Source: Hydractinia symbiolongicarpus
Lineage: Eukaryota; Cnidaria; Hydrozoa; Anthoathecata; Hydractiniidae
Direction of reading: 5' to 3'
NCBI RefSeq assembly: GCF_029227915.1
Contig: NC_079877.1
Location: 620,001-684,000, forward strand
Length of the DNA stretch: 64,000 nucleotides
The position numbers and the translations under genes are program-made. The notes under the pieces were generated by a model. The model ran no database searches and was not told the origin of the DNA. It saw only the letters and a program-made list of their open reading frames with translations. Of the stretch, positions 22,217 to 36,216 are shown piece after piece (within the stretch, counting starts at the first letter, position 1; each line of letters begins with the position of its first letter).

Positions 22217-24244
22217 GGCCCGTATAGTCAAAAGTATACAAAGAAACTACCCAGGGAGCAAACTCATTTCCCGAACGATTTTTTAAATTATGTTTTCGCC
22301 ACTATAACGCGTGAGACTTGTAGTTTTCAAAAATGTTTTCATTTTTGATGAGACGCTTAATGAAAGAGGTTTAATCGCCGGCAAACTAAAACCCGCGATT
22401 TCCTGTAAATCCCGGACTCGGCCCGTATAGTCGAAAGTATAAAAAGAAAGTACCCTGGGAGTAAACTCATTTCCAGAACAATTTTTTAAATTATCTTTTC
22501 ACCACTAAAACGCATAAGACTTGTAGTTTTCAAAAATGTTTTCATTTTTGATGAGACGCTGAATAAAAGAAGTTTAATCGCCGGGAAACGAAAACCCGCG
22601 ATTTCCCGTAAATCTCGGACTCGGCCCGTATAGTCAAAAGTATACAGAGATAGTACCCAGGAAGTAAACTCATTTCCCGAACGATTTTATAAATTATGTT
22701 TTCGCCACTATAACGCGTGAGACTTGTAGTTTTCAAAAATGTTTTCATTTTTGATAAGACGCTGAATAAAAGAAGTTTAATCGCCGGCAAACGAAAACCC
22801 GCGATTTCCCGTAAATCCCGGGCTTGGCCCGTATAGTCGAATATATACAAAGAAAGTACCCTGTGAGTAAACTCATTTCCATAACGATTTTTTAAATTAT
22901 CTTTTCACCACTAAAACGCACAAGACTTGTAGTTTTCAAAAATGTTTTCATTTTTGATGAGACGCTAAATAAAAGAAGTTTAATCGCCGGCAAACAAAAA
23001 CCCGCGAATTCCCGTAAATCCCGGACTCAGCCCGTATAGTCAGAAGTATACAAAGAAAATACCCAGGGAGTAAACTCATTTCCCGAACGATTTTTTAAAT
23101 TATTTTTTCACCGCTAAAACGCATGAGACTTGTAGTTTTAAGGAATGTTTTCATTTTTGATGAGACGTTGAATAAAAGAAGTTTAATCGCCGGCAAACGA
23201 AAACCCGCGAATTCCCGTAAATCCCGGACTCGGCCCGTATAGTCAAAAGTATACAAAGAAAATACCCAGGGAGTAAACTCATTTCCGAGCGATTTTTTAA
23301 ATTATTTTTTCACCACTAAAACGCACGAGGTTTGTAGTTTTCAAAAATGTTTTCATTTTTGATGAGACGCTGAATAAAAGAAGTTTAATCACCGGCAAAC
23401 GAAAACCCGCGAATTCCCGTAAATCCCGGACTCGGCCCGTATAGTCAAAAGTATACAAAGAAAATACCCAGGGAGTAAACTCATTTCCAGAACGATTTTT
23501 TAAATTATCTTTTCACCACTAAAACGCATGAGACTTGTAGTTTTCAAAAATGTTTTCATTTTTGATGAGACGCTGAATAAAAGATGTTTAATCGCCCGCA
23601 AACGAAAACCCGCGATTTCCCGTAAATCCCGTGCTTGGCCCGCATAGTCGAGTATATACAAAGAAAGTACCCTGTGAGTAAACTCATTTCCAGAACGATT
23701 TTTTAAATTATTTTTTCACCGCTAAAACGCATGAGACTTGTAGTTTTAAGGAATGTTTTCATTTTTGATGAGACGTTGAATAAAAGAAGTTTAATCGCCG
23801 GCAAACGAAAACCCGCGAATTCCCGTAAATCCCGGACTCGGCCCGTATAGTCAAAAGTATACAAAGAAAATACCCAGGGAGTAAACTCATTTCCGAGCGA
23901 TTTTTTAAATTATTTTTTCACCACTAAAACGCACGAGGTTTGTAGTTTTCAAAAATGTTTTCATTTTTGATGAGACGCTGAATAAAAGAAGTTTAATCAC
24001 CGGCAAACGAAAACCCGCGAATTCCCGTAAATCCCGGACTCGGCCCGTATAGTCAAAAGTATACAAAGAAAATACCCAGGGAGTAAACTCATTTCCAGAA
24101 CGATTTTTTAAATTATCTTTTCACCACTAAAACGCATGAGACTTGTAGTTTTCAAAAATGTTTTCATTTTTGATGAGACGCTGAATAAAAGATGTTTAAT
24201 CGCCCGCAAACGAAAACCCGCGATTTCCCGTAAATCCCGTGCTT
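22217..24244 (+). repeat. 10-monomer relative of the 8-monomer HOR, with inner trimers
   Basis: Monomers at 22319-23100 match 24347-25128 at an offset of 2028 bp. Within the block the trimers starting at 23029 and 23637 share TTTTAAGGAATG, GACGTTGAATAAAAG and CATTTCCGAGCG, with a 608-bp spacing because CCGAGCG is 1 bp shorter than CCCGAACG. Removing that trimer and adding one monomer relates this unit to the 8-monomer form. Confidence 0.8.
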
Positions 24245-25867
24245 GGCCCGCATAGTCGAGTATATACAAAGAAAGTACCCTGTGAGTAAACTCATTTCCA
24301 GAACGATTTTTTAAATTATCTTTTCACCACTAAAACGCATGAGACTTGTAGTTTTCAAAAATGTTTTCATTTTTGATGAGACGCTTAATGAAAGAGGTTT
24401 AATCGCCGGCAAACTAAAACCCGCGATTTCCTGTAAATCCCGGACTCGGCCCGTATAGTCGAAAGTATAAAAAGAAAGTACCCTGGGAGTAAACTCATTT
24501 CCAGAACGATTTTTTAAATTATCTTTTCACCACTAAAACGCATAAGACTTGTAGTTTTCAAAAATGTTTTCATTTTTGATGAGACGCTGAATAAAAGAAG
24601 TTTAATCGCCGGCAAACGAAAACCCGCGATTTCCCGTAAATCTCGGACTCGGCCCGTATAGTCAAAAGTATACAGAGATAGTACCCAGGAAGTAAACTCA
24701 TTTCCCGAACGATTTTATAAATTATGTTTTCGCCACTATAACGCGTGAGACTTGTAGTTTTCAAAAATGTTTTCATTTTTGATAAGACGCTGAATAAAAG
24801 AAGTTTAATCGCCGGCAAACGAAAACCCGCGATTTCCCGTAAATCCCGGGCTTGGCCCGTATAGTCGAATATATACAAAGAAAGTACCCTGTGAGTAAAC
24901 TCATTTCCATAACGATTTTTTAAATTATCTTTTCACCACTAAAACGCACAAGACTTGTAGTTTTCAAAAATGTTTTCATTTTTGATGAGACGCTAAATAA
25001 AAGAAGTTTAATCGCCGGCAAACAAAAACCCGCGAATTCCCGTAAATCCCGGACTCAGCCCGTATAGTCAGAAGTATACAAAGAAAATACCCAGGGAGTA
25101 AACTCATTTCCCGAACGATTTTTTAAATTATTTTTTCACCGCTAAAACGCATGAGACTTGTAGTTTTAAGGAATGTTTTCATTTTTGATGAGACGTTGAA
25201 TAAAAGAAGTTTAATCGCCGGCAAACGAAAACCCGCGAATTCCCGTAAATCCCGGACTCGGCCCGTATAGTCAAAAGTATACAAAGAAAATACCCAGGGA
25301 GTAAACTCATTTCCGAGCGATTTTTTAAATTATTTTTTCACCACTAAAACGCACGAGGTTTGTAGTTTTCAAAAATGTTTTCATTTTTGATGAGACGCTG
25401 AATAAAAGAAGTTTAATCGCCGGCAAACGAAAACCCGCGAATTCCCGTAAATCCCGGACTCGGCCCGTATAGGCAAAAGTATACGAAGAAAATACCCAGG
25501 GAGTAAACTCATTTCCCGAACGATTTTTTAAATTATTTTTTCACCACTAAAACGCATGAGACTTGTAGTTTTCAGGAATGTTTTCATTTTTGATGAGACG
25601 CTGAATAAAAGAAGTTTAATCACCGGCAAACGAAAACCCGCGAATTCCCGTAAATCCCGGACTCGGCCCGTATAGTCAAAAGTATACAAAGAAAATACCC
25701 AAGGAGTAAACTCATTTCCAGAACGATTTTTTAAATTATCTTTTCACCACTAAAACGCATGAGACTTGTAGTTTTCAAAAATGTTTTCATTTTTGATGAG
25801 ACGCTGAATAAAAGATGTTTAATCGCCCGCAAACGAAAACCCGCGATTTCCCGTAAATCCCGTGCTT
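24245..25867 (+). repeat. 8-monomer HOR, copy 1 (1623 bp)
   Basis: The unit starts at GGCCCGCATAGTCGAGTATA and ends just before the same marker at 25868. It contains in order a GACGCTTAATGAAAG monomer, a TATACAGAGATAG monomer, one with ACTATAACGCGTGAG, one with ACGCACAAGAC, the AAGGAATG monomer, the CCGAGCG monomer and a TATAGGCAAAAG monomer. One unit is 202 bp, giving 8 x 203 minus 1. Confidence 0.92.
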
Positions 25868-27490
25868 GGCCCGCATAGTCGAGTATATACAAAGAAAGTA
25901 CCCTGTGAGTAAACTCATTTCCAGAACGATTTTTTAAATTATCTTTTCACCACTAAAACGCATGAGACTTGTAGTTTTCAAAAATGTTTTCATTTTTGAT
26001 GAGACGCTTAATGAAAGAGGTTTAATCGCCGGCAAACTAAAACCCGCGATTTCCTGTAAATCCCGGACTCGGCCCGTATAGTCGAAAGTATAAAAAGAAA
26101 GTACCCTGGGAGTAAACTCATTTCCAGAACGATTTTTTAAATTATCTTTTCACCACTAAAACGCATAAGACTTGTAGTTTTCAAAAATGTTTTCATTTTT
26201 GATGAGACGCTGAATAAAAGAAGTTTAATCGCCGGCAAACGAAAACCCGCGATTTCCCGTAAATCTCGGACTCGGCCCGTATAGTCAAAAGTATACAGAG
26301 ATAGTACCCAGGAAGTAAACTCATTTCCCGAACGATTTTATAAATTATGTTTTCGCCACTATAACGCGTGAGACTTGTAGTTTTCAAAAATGTTTTCATT
26401 TTTGATAAGACGCTGAATAAAAGAAGTTTAATCGCCGGCAAACGAAAACCCGCGATTTCCCGTAAATCCCGGGCTTGGCCCGTATAGTCGAATATATACA
26501 AAGAAAGTACCCTGTGAGTAAACTCATTTCCATAACGATTTTTTAAATTATCTTTTCACCACTAAAACGCACAAGACTTGTAGTTTTCAAAAATGTTTTC
26601 ATTTTTGATGAGACGCTAAATAAAAGAAGTTTAATCGCCGGCAAACAAAAACCCGCGAATTCCCGTAAATCCCGGACTCAGCCCGTATAGTCAGAAGTAT
26701 ACAAAGAAAATACCCAGGGAGTAAACTCATTTCCCGAACGATTTTTTAAATTATTTTTTCACCGCTAAAACGCATGAGACTTGTAGTTTTAAGGAATGTT
26801 TTCATTTTTGATGAGACGTTGAATAAAAGAAGTTTAATCGCCGGCAAACGAAAACCCGCGAATTCCCGTAAATCCCGGACTCGGCCCGTATAGTCAAAAG
26901 TATACAAAGAAAATACCCAGGGAGTAAACTCATTTCCGAGCGATTTTTTAAATTATTTTTTCACCACTAAAACGCACGAGGTTTGTAGTTTTCAAAAATG
27001 TTTTCATTTTTGATGAGACGCTGAATAAAAGAAGTTTAATCGCCGGCAAACGAAAACCCGCGAATTCCCGTAAATCCCGGACTCGGCCCGTATAGGCAAA
27101 AGTATACGAAGAAAATACCCAGGGAGTAAACTCATTTCCCGAACGATTTTTTAAATTATTTTTTCACCACTAAAACGCATGAGACTTGTAGTTTTCAGGA
27201 ATGTTTTCATTTTTGATGAGACGCTGAATAAAAGAAGTTTAATCACCGGCAAACGAAAACCCGCGAATTCCCGTAAATCCCGGACTCGGCCCGTATAGTC
27301 AAAAGTATACAAAGAAAATACCCAGGGAGTAAACTCATTTCCAGAACGATTTTTTAAATTATCTTTTCACCACTAAAACGCATGAGACTTGTAGTTTTCA
27401 AAAATGTTTTCATTTTTGATGAGACGCTGAATAAAAGATGTTTAATCGCCCGCAAACGAAAACCCGCGATTTCCCGTAAATCCCGTGCTT
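25868..27490 (+). repeat. 8-monomer HOR, copy 2 (1623 bp)
   Basis: It is nearly identical to 24245-25867 at a constant offset of 1623 bp. I noticed one clear difference: copy 1 has TACCCAAGGAG near 25699 where copy 2 has TACCCAGGGAG. This makes it one of the youngest duplications in the window. Confidence 0.92.
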
Positions 27491-30332
27491 GGCCCGCATA
27501 GTCGAGTATATACAAAGAAAGTACCCTGTGAGTAAACTCATTTCCAGAACGATTTTTTAAATTATCTTTTCACCACTAAAACGCATGAGACTTGTAGTTT
27601 TCAAAAATGTTTTCATTTTTGATGAGACGCTGAATAAAAGAAGTTTAATCGCCGGCAAACGAAAACCCGCGATTTCCCGCAAATCCCGGACTCGGCCCGT
27701 ATAGTCAAAAGTATACAAAGAAAGTACTCTGCGAGTAAACTCATTTCCAGAACGATTTTTTAAATTATCTTTTCACCACTAAAACGCATGAGACTTGTAG
27801 TTTTCAAAAATGTTTTCATTTTTGATGAGACGCGGAATAAAAGAAGTTTAATCGCCGGCAAACGAAAACCCGCGATTTCCCGTAAATCCCGGACTCGGCC
27901 CGTATAGTCAAAAGTATACAAAGACAGTACCCAGGGAGTAAACTCATTTCCCGAACGATTTTTTAAATTATTTTTTCGCCACTAAAACGCATGAGACTTG
28001 TAGTTTTTAAAAATGTTTTCATTTTTGATGAGACGCTGAATAAAAGAAGTTTAATCGCCGGCAAATGAAAACCTGCGATTTCCCGTAAATCCCGGACTCG
28101 GCCCGTATAGTCAAAAGTATACAAAGAAAATACCCAGGGAGTAAACTCATTTCCAGAACGATTTTTTAAATTATCTTTTCACCACTAAAACGCATGAGAC
28201 TTGTAGTTTTCAAAAATGTTTTCATTTTTGATGAGACGCTGAATAAAAGATGTTTAATCGCCCGCAAACGAAAACCCGCGATTTCCCGTAAATCCCGTGC
28301 TTGGCCCGCATAGTCGAGTATATACAAAGAAAGTACCCTGTGAGTAAACTCATTTCCAGAACGATTTTTTAAATTATCTTTTCACCACTAAAACGCATGA
28401 GACTTGTAGTTTTCAAAAATGTTTTCATTTTTGATGAGACGCTGAATAAAAGAAGTTTAATCGCCGGCAAACGAAAACCCGCGATTTCCCGCAAATCCCG
28501 GACTCGGCCCGTATATTCAAAAGTATACAAAGAAAGTACCCTGCGAGTAAACTCATTTCCAGAACGATTTTTTAAATTATCTTTTCACCACTAAAACGCA
28601 TGAGACTTGTAGTTTTCAAAAATGTTTTCATTTTTGATGAGACGCGGAATAAAAGAAGTTTAATCGCCGGCAAACGAAAACCCGCGATTTCCCGTAAATC
28701 CCGGACTCGGCCCGTATAGTCAAAAGTATACAAAGAAAGTACCCAGGGTGTAAACTCATTTCCCGAACGATTTTTTAAATTATTTTTTCGCCACTAAAAC
28801 GCATGAGACTTGTAGTTTTTAAAAATGTTTTCATTTTTGATGAGACGCTGAATAAAAGAAGTTTAATCGCCGGCAAATGAAAACCTGCGATTTCCCGTAA
28901 ATCCCGTGCTTGGCCCGTATAGTCGAGCATATACAAAGAAAGTACCCTGTGAGTAAACTCATTTCCAGAACGATTTTTTAAATTATCTTTTCACCACTAA
29001 AACGCATGAGACTTTTAGTGTTCAAAAATGTTTTCATATTTGATGAGACGCGGAATAAAAGAAGTTTAATCGCCGGCAAACGAAAACCCGCGATTTCCCG
29101 TAAATCCCGGACTCGGCCCGTATAGTCAAAAGTATACAAAGAAAGTACCCAGGGAGTAAACTCATTTCCCGAACGATTTTTTAAGTTATTTTTTCGCCAC
29201 TAAAACGCATGAGACTTGTAGTTTTCAAAAATGTTTTCATTTTTGATGAGACGCTGAATAAAAGAAGTTTAATCGCCGGCAAACGAAACCCCGCGATTTC
29301 CCGCAAATCCCGGACTCGGCCCGTATAGTCAAAAGTATACAAAGAAAGTACCCTGCGAGTAAACTCATTTCCAGAACGATTTTTTAAATTATCTTTTCAC
29401 CACTAAAACGCATGAGACTTGTAGTTTTCAAAAATGTTTTCATTTTTGATGAGACGCAGAATAAAAGAAGTTTAATCGCCGGCAAACGAAAACCCGCGAT
29501 TTCCCGTAAATCCCGGACTCGGCCCGTATAGTCAAAAGTATACAAAGAAAGTACCCAGGGAGTAAACTCATTTCCCGAACGATTTTTTAAATTATTTTTT
29601 CGCCACTAAAACGCATGAGACTTGTAGTTTTCAAAAATGTTTTCATTTTTGATGAGACGCTGAATAAAAGAAGTTTAATCGCCGGCAAACGAAAACCTGC
29701 GATTTCCCGTAAATCCCGTGCTTGGCCCGTATAGTCGAGCATATACAAAGAAAGTACCCTGTGAGTAAACTCATTTCCAGAACGATTTTTTAAATTATCT
29801 TTTCACCACTAAAACGCATGAGACTTGTAGTTTTCAAAAATGTTTTCATATTTGATGAGACGCGGAATAAAAGAAGTTTAATCTCCGGCAAACGAAAACC
29901 CGCGATTTCCCGTAAATTCCGGACTCGGCCCGTATAGTCAAAAGTATACAAAGAAAGTACCCAGGGAGTAAACTCATTTCCCGAACGATTTTTTAAATTA
30001 TTTTTTCGCCACTAAAACGCATGAGACTTGTAGTTTTTAGGAATGTTTTCATTTTTGATGAGACGCTTAATGAAAGGAGTTTAATCGCCGGGAAACGAAA
30101 ACCCGCGATTTCCCGTAAATCCCGGACTTGGCCCGTATAGTCGAATGTATACAAAGAAAGTACCCTGTGAGTAAACTCATTTCCCGAACGATTTTTTAAA
30201 TTATTTTTTCACCACTAAAACGCATGAGACTTGTAGTTTTAAAAAATGTTTTCATTTTTGATGAGACGCTGAATAAAAGTAGTTTAATCGCCGGCAAAAG
30301 AAAACCTGCGATTTCCCGTAAATCCCGTGCTT
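27491..30332 (+). repeat. Tetramer HOR region (812 bp period)
   Basis: The marker TTTCCCGCAAATCCCGGAC recurs near 27674, 28486 and 29298, 812 bp apart (four units). GTGCTTGGCCCGTATAGTC with GAGCATATAC recurs at 28912 and 29724, also 812 bp. GGCCCGCATAGTC at 27491 and 28303 gives the same spacing. Units carry GACGCGGAATAAAAG and TTTTTTCGCCAC. Private changes such as TTTTAGTGTTC near 29015 show some divergence between copies. Confidence 0.85.
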
Positions 30333-31345
30333 GGCTCGTATAGTCGAGTATATACGAAGAAAGTACCCTGTGAGTAAACTCATTTCCAGAACGATTTTTT
30401 AAATTATTTTTTCACCACTAACACGCACGGGGTTTGTAGTTTTCAAAAATGTTTTCATTTTTGATGAGACGTTGAATAAAAGAAGTTTAATCGCCGGCAA
30501 ACAAAAACCCGCAAATTCCCGTAAATCCCGGACTCGGCCCGTATAGTCAAAAGTATACAAAGAAAATACCCAGGGAGTAAACTCATTTCCCGAACGATTT
30601 TTTAAATTATTTTTTCACCACTAAAACGCATGAGACTTGTAGTTTTAAGGAATGTTTTCATTTTTGATGAGACGTTGAATAAAAGTAGTTTAATCGCCGG
30701 CAAACGAGAACCCGCGAATTCCCGTAAATCCCGGACTCGGCCCGTATAGTCAAAAGTATACAAAGAAAATACCCAGGGAGTAAACTCATTTCCGAGCGAT
30801 TTTTTAAATTATTTTTTCACCACAAAAACGCACGAGGTTTGTAGTTTTCAAAAATGTTTTCATATTTGATGAGACGCGGAATAAAAGAAGTTTAATCGCC
30901 GGCAAACGAAAACCCGCGATTTCCCGTAAATCCCGGACTCGGCCCGTATAGTCAAAAGTATACAAAGAAAGTACCCAGGGAGTAAACTCATTTCCCGAAC
31001 GATTTTTTAAATTATTTTTTCGCCACTAAAACGCATGAGACTTGTAGTTTTTAGGAATGTTTTCATTTTTGATGAGACGCTTAATGAAAGAAGTTTAATC
31101 GCCGGGAAACGAAAACCCGCGATTTCCCGTAAATCCCGGACTTGGCCCGTATAGTCGAATGTATACAAAGAAAGTACCCTGTGAGTAAACTCATTTCCCG
31201 AACGATTTTTTAAATTATTTTTTCACCACTAAAACGCATGAGACTTGTAGTTTTAAAAAATGTTTTCATTTTAGATGAGACGCTGAATAAAAGTGTTTAA
31301 TCGCCGGCAAAAGAAAACCTGCGATTTCCCGTAAATCCCGTGCTT
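30333..31345 (+). repeat. 5-monomer HOR, copy 1 (1013 bp)
   Basis: The unit starts at GGCTCGTATAGTCGAGTATA with TATACGAAG and ends before the same marker at 31346. It contains CGCACGGGGTTTG, TTAAGGAATG and CCGAGCG monomers. Length is five units minus two single-base losses, one in CCGAGCG and one in AAAAGTGTTTAATCG. Confidence 0.88.
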
Positions 31346-32150
31346 GGCTCGTATAGTCGAGTATATACGAAGAAAGTACCCTGTGAGTAAACTCATTTCC
31401 AGAACGATTTTTTAAATTATTTTTTCACTACTAAAACGCACGGGGTTTGTAGTTTTCAAAAATGTTTTCATTTTTGATGAGACGTTGAATAAAAGAAGTT
31501 TAATCGCCGGCAAACAAAAACCCGCAAATTCCCGTAAATCCCGGACTCGGCCCGTATAGTCAAAAGTATACAAAGAAAATACCCAGGGAGTAAACTCATT
31601 TCCCGAACGATTTTTTAAATTATTTTTTCACCACTAAAACGCATGAGACTTGTAGTTTTAAGGAATGTTTTTATTTTTGATGAGACGTTGAATAAAAGTA
31701 GTTTAATCGCCGGCAAACGAGAACCCGCGAATTCCCGTAAATCCCGGACTCGGCCCGTATAGTCAAAAGTATACAAAGAAAATACCCAGGGAGTAAACTC
31801 ATTTCCGAGCGATTTTTTAAATTATTTTTTCACCACAAAAACGCACGAGGTTTGTAGTTTTCAAAAATGTTTTCATTTTTGATGAGACGCTGAATAAAAG
31901 AAGTTTAATCACCGGCAAACGAAAACCCGCGAATTCCCGTAAATCCCGGACTCGGCCCGTATAGTCAAAAGTATACAAAGAAAATACCCAGGGAGTAAAC
32001 TCATTTCCAGAACGATTTTTTAAATTATTTTTTCACCACTAAAACGCACGAGGTTTGTAGTTTTCAAAAATGTTTTTATTTTTGATGAGACGCTGAATAA
32101 AAGATGTTTAATCGCCAGCAAACGAAAACCCGCGAATTCCCGTAAATCAT
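31346..32150 (+). repeat. 5-monomer HOR, copy 2 (partial)
   Basis: It repeats copy 1 at an offset of 1013 bp through the CGCACGGGGTTTG, AAGGAATG and CCGAGCG monomers. After about 31880 the sequence continues TTTTTGATGAGACGCTG, where copy 1 has ATATTTGATGAGACGCGG, so the order diverges there. Confidence 0.8.
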
Positions 32151-33983
32151 GGACTCGGCCCGTATAGTCAAAAGTATACAAATAATATACCCAGGGAGTA
32201 AACTCATTTCCCTAACGATTTTTTAAATTATTTTTTCACCACTAAAACGCATGAGACTTGTAGTTTTCAGGAATGTTTTCATTTTTGATGAGACGCTGAC
32301 TAAAAGAAGTTTATTCACCGGCAAACGAAAACCCGCGAATTCCCGTAAATCCCGGACTCGGCCCGTATAGTCAAAAGTATACAAAGAAAATACCCAGGGA
32401 GTAAACTCATTTCCCGAACGATTTTTTAAATTATTTTTTCACCACTAAAACGCACGAGGTTTGTAGTTTTCAAAAATGTTTTAATTTTTGATGAGACGCT
32501 GAATAAAAGAAGTTTAATCGCCGGCAAACGAAAACCCGCGATTTCCCGTAAATCCCGGGCTTGGCCCGTATAGTCGAGTATATACAAAGAAAGTACCCTG
32601 TGAGTAAGCTCATTTCCAGAACGATTTTTTAAATTATCTTTTCACCATTAAAACGCATGAGACTTGTAGTTTTCAAAAGTGTTTTCATTTTTGATGAGAG
32701 GCTGAATAAAAGAAGTTTAATCGCCGGCAAACAAAAACCCGCGAATTCCCGTAAATCCCGGACTCGGCCCGTATAGCCAAAAGTATACAAAGAAAGTACC
32801 CAGGGAGTAAACTCATTTCCCGAACGATTTTTTAAATTATTTTTTCACCACTAAAACGCATGAGACTTGTAGTTTTTAAAAATGTTTTCATTTTTGATGA
32901 GACGCTGAATAAAAGAAGTTTAATCGCCGGCAAACGAAAACCCGCGATTTCCCGTAAATCCAGGACTCGGCCCGTATAGTCGAAAGTATACAAAGAAAGT
33001 ACCCTGCGAGTAAACTCATTTTCAGAACGATTTTTTAAATTATCTTTTCACCACTAAAACGTATGAGACTTGTAGTTTTCAAAAATGTTTTCCCTCTTGA
33101 TGAGACGCTGAATAGAAGATGTTTAATCGCCAGCAATCGAAAACCCGCGAATTCCCGTAAATCCCGGACTCGGCCCGTATAGTCAAAAGTATACAAAGAA
33201 TATACCCAGGGAGTAAACTCATTTCCCAAACGATTTTTTAAATTATTTTTTCACCACTAAAACGCATGAGACTTGTAGTTTTCAGGAATGTTTTCATTTT
33301 TGATGAGAAGCTGACTAAAAGAAGTTTATTCACCGGCAAACAAAAACCCGCGAATTCCCGTAAATCCCGGACTCGGCCCGTATAGTCAAAAGTATACAAA
33401 GAAAATACTCAGGGAGTAAACTCATTTCCCGAACGATTTTTTAAATTATTTTTTCACCACTAAAACGCACGAGGTTTGTAGTTTTCAAAAATGTTTTCAT
33501 TTTTGATGAGACGCTGAATAAAAGAAGTTTAATCGCCGGCAAACGAAAACCCGCGATTTCCCGTAAATCCCGTGCTTGGCCCGTATAGTCGAGTATATAC
33601 AAAGAAAGTACCCTGTGAGTAAACTCATTTCCAGAACGATTTTTTAAATTATCTTTTCACCACTAAAACGCATGAGACTTGTAGTTTTCAAAAGTGTTTT
33701 CATTTTTGATGAGACGCTGAATAAAAGAAGTTTAATCGCTGGCAAACAAAAACCCGCGAATTCCCGTAAATCCCGGACTCGGCCCGTATAGCCAAAAGTA
33801 TACAAAGAAAGTACCCAGGGAGTAAACTCATTTCCCGAACGATTTTTTAAATTATTTTTTCACCACTAAAACGCATGAGACTTGTAGTTTTTAAAAATGT
33901 TTTCATTTTTGATGAGACGCTGAATAAAAGAAGTTTAATCGCTGGCAAACAAAAACCCGCGAATTCCCGTAAATCCCGGGCTC
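32151..33983 (+). repeat. Mixed monomers with first TTTTCCCTCTTG variant
   Basis: Nine monomers show a loose 5-unit repetition: GACGCTGACTAAAAG near 32295 and GAAGCTGACTAAAAG near 33308 are 1013-1015 bp apart, and GTGCTTGG or GGGCTTGG with GAGTATATAC follows each. The variant TTTTCCCTCTTGATGAG first appears near 33090. No gene is visible. Confidence 0.75.
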
Positions 33984-36216
33984 GGCCCGTATAGCCAAAA
34001 GTATACAAAGAAAGTATCCAGGGAGTAAACTCATTTCCCGAACCATTTTTTAAATTATTTTTTCACCACTAAAACGTATGAGACTTGTAGTTTTCAAAAA
34101 TGTTTTCCCTCTTGATGAGACGCTGAATAGAAGAAGTTTAATCGCCGGCAAACGAAAACCCGCGAATTCCCGTAAATCCCGGACTCGGCCCGTATAGTCA
34201 AAAGTATACAAAGAAAGTACCCAGGGAGTAAACTCATTTCCCGAACGATTTTTTAAATTATTTTTTCACCACTAAAACGTATGAGACTTGTAGTTTTCAA
34301 AAATGTTTTCATTTTTGATGAGACGCTGAATAAAAGAAGTTTATTCGCCGGCAAACGAAAACCCGCGATTTCCCGTAAATCCAGGACTCGGCCCGTATAG
34401 TCGAAAGTATACAAAGAAAGTACCCTGCGAGTAAACTCATTTTCAGAACGATTTTTTAAATTATCTTTTCACCACTAAAACGTATGAGACTTGTAGTTTT
34501 CAAAAATGTTTTCCCTCTTGATGAGACGCTGAATAGAAGAAGTTTTATCGCCGGCAAACGAAAACCCGCGAATTCCCGTAAATCCCAGACTCGGCCCGTA
34601 TAGTCAAAAGTATACAAAGAAAGTACCCAGGGAGTAAACTCATTTCCCGAACGATTTTTTAAATTATTTTTTCACCACTAAAACGTATGAGACTTGTAGT
34701 TTTCAAAAATGTTTTCATTTTTGATGAGACGCTGAATAAAAGAAGTTTATTCGCCGGCAAACGAAAACCCGCGATTTCCCGTAAATCCAGGACTCGGCCC
34801 GTATAGTCGAAAGTATACAAAGAAAGTACCCTGCGAGTAAACTCATTTTCAGAACGATTTTTTAAATTATCTTTTCACCACTAAAACGTATGAGACTTGT
34901 AGTTTTCAAAAATGTTTTCCCTCTTGATGAGACGCTGAATAGAAGAAGTTTTATCGCCGGCAAACGAAAACCCGCGAATTCCCGTAAATCCCGGACTCGG
35001 CCCGTATAGTCAAAAGTATACAAAGAAAGTACCCAGGGAGTAAACTCATTTCCCGAACGATTTTTTAAATTATTTTTTCACCACTAAAACGTATGAGACT
35101 TGTAGTTTTCAAAAATGTTTTCATTTTTGATGAGACGCTGAATAAAAGAAGTTTATTCGCCGGCAAACGAAAACCCGCGATTTCCCGTAAATCCAGGACT
35201 CGGCCCGTATAGTCGAAAGTATACAAAGAAAGTACCCTGCGAGTAAACTCATTTTCAGAACGATTTTTTAAATTATCTTTTCACCACTAAAACGTATGAG
35301 ACTTGTAGTTTTCAAAAATGTTTTCATTTTTGATGAGACGCTGAATAAAAGAAGTTTATTCGCCGGCAAACGAAAACCCGCAATTTCCCATAAATCCCGG
35401 ACTCGGCCTGTATAGTCGAAAGTATACAAAGAAAGTACCCTGCGAGTAAACTCATTTTCAGAACGATTTTTTAAATTATCTTTTCACCACTAAAACGCAT
35501 GAGACTTGTAGTTTTCAAAAATATATTCATTTTTGATGAGACTCTGAATAAAAAAAGTTTAATCGCCGGCAAACGAAAACCCGCAATTTCCCATAAATCC
35601 CGGACTCGGCCCGTATAGTCGAAAGTATACGAAGAAAGTACCCTGCGAGTAAACTCATTTCCAGAACGATTTTTTAAATTATCTTTTCACCACCAAAACG
35701 CATGAGACTTGTAGTTTTTAAAATTTTTTTCATTTTTGATGAGACGCTGAATAAAAGAAGTTTCATCGCTGGCAAACGAAAACCCGCGAATTCTCGTAAA
35801 TCCCGGACTCGGCCCGTATAGCCCAAAGGAAACAAAGAAAGTATCCAGGGAGTAAACTCATTTCCCGAACGATTTTTGAAATTATTTTTTTACCACTAAA
35901 AAGCATGAGACTTGTAGTTTTCAAAAATGTTTTCATTTTTGATGAGACGCTGAATAGAAGAAGTTTAATCGCCGGCAAACGAAAACCCACGAATTCCCGT
36001 AAATCCCGGACTCGGCCCGTATAGTCAAAAGTATACAAAGAGAGTACCCAGGGAGTAAACTCATTTCCCGAACGATTTTTTAAATTATTTTTTCACCACT
36101 AAAACGTATGAGACTTGTAGTTTTTAAAAATGTTTTCATTTTTGATGAGACGCTGAATAAAAGAAGTTTAATCGCCGGCAAACGAAAACCCGCGATTTCC
36201 CGTAAATCCCGGACTC
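33984..36216 (+). repeat. 11-monomer HOR containing three 406-bp dimers (2233 bp)
   Basis: It starts with a TATAGCCAAAAG monomer reading CCCGAACCATT. Then come dimers in which a TTTTCCCTCTTGATGAG monomer alternates with a normal one. The CCCTC marker is at 34107, 34513 and 34919, exactly 406 bp apart. After the dimers come monomers with TTCCCATAAATCCC, AAAATATATTCATT and CACGAATTCC. Copy 2 at 36217 has the same ends but two dimers only. Confidence 0.9.
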
